22,444 nt of DNA from Gemmatimonadota bacterium (GTDB lineage Bacteria > GCA-2686955), in NCBI GenBank assembly GCA_026991065.1, contig JALXCG010000261.1, positions 1-22,444 of the forward strand, read 5' to 3'. Both the position numbers and the translations under genes were made by a program. Numbering within the stretch: position 1 is the stretch's first letter; the number at the start of each line of letters is the position of its first letter. The notes under the pieces were generated by a model. The model had not been told where the DNA came from. It made no database searches and worked only from the letters and a program-made list of their open reading frames with translations. Shown piece after piece: positions 22,443-22,444 of this stretch.

Positions 22443-22444
22443 AA

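Noticed and set aside
1-22444. CRISPR arrays, tRNA or rRNA genes, insertion sequences, phage or toxin-antitoxin genes
   Set aside because: I looked on both strands and saw no regularly spaced repeats, tRNA-like cloverleaf arms, transposase frames or att-like duplications; all larger stretches are explained by the listed genes.

Overview
The window is a GC-rich bacterial chromosome segment, densely coding, with short intergenic gaps and many 4-bp stop/start overlaps. I see no RNA genes, insertion sequences, phage genes or CRISPR arrays. Respiratory complex I with all expected cofactor motifs, an RNase D with DEDDy residues, an AlgC-type phosphohexomutase and a sugar aminotransferase suggest a GC-rich, probably Gram-negative, respiring bacterium. 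I cannot name a phylum from the sequence; the nuoC-nuoD and nuoE-nuoF fusions are the best taxonomic clue.

Layout. (1) 1-5878, minus strand: 5' part of a complex I operon, nuoA-nuoB-nuoCD-nuoEF-nuoG, with nuoG running off the left edge. A candidate promoter lies at 5926-5955. (2) 5879-6260: a divergent control region of about 380 bp. (3) 6261-7154, plus strand: a single 3-hydroxyacyl-CoA dehydrogenase gene. (4) 7164-17031, minus strand: a compact run of eight genes. In transcription order these are phosphomannomutase/phosphoglucomutase, RNase D, DegT-family aminotransferase, a YqeB-type (EF2563 family) protein, the FAD, 2Fe-2S and molybdopterin subunits of a xanthine-dehydrogenase-family hydroxylase, and a metal-dependent amidohydrolase. 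A candidate promoter lies at 17112-17141. (5) 17297-20228, plus strand: a GAF-SpoIIE phosphatase and an N5-(carboxyethyl)ornithine synthase-like dehydrogenase. (6) 20289-20741, minus strand: a universal stress protein, separated from the previous gene by a strong GC-rich hairpin. (7) 20988-22442, plus strand: an NhaD/CitMHS_2-like membrane antiporter.

How they fit together. The nuo genes encode the peripheral arm of NADH:quinone oxidoreductase; the membrane-arm genes (nuoH-N) must lie elsewhere, probably to the left. The most interesting group is 7164-13286. A three-subunit molybdenum hydroxylase is joined to a YqeB homologue and an SsnA/guanine-deaminase-like amidohydrolase. That set recalls the selenium-dependent molybdenum hydroxylase loci (such as E. 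coli yqeB/xdhD/ygfM/ssnA), and suggests an enzyme pair acting on a purine-like or other N-heterocyclic substrate. It is tied by a 2-bp gap to cell-envelope/RNA housekeeping genes. I did not find a clearly new defence or mobile system; the findings are unusual fusions, unusual linkage and altered motifs in known families.
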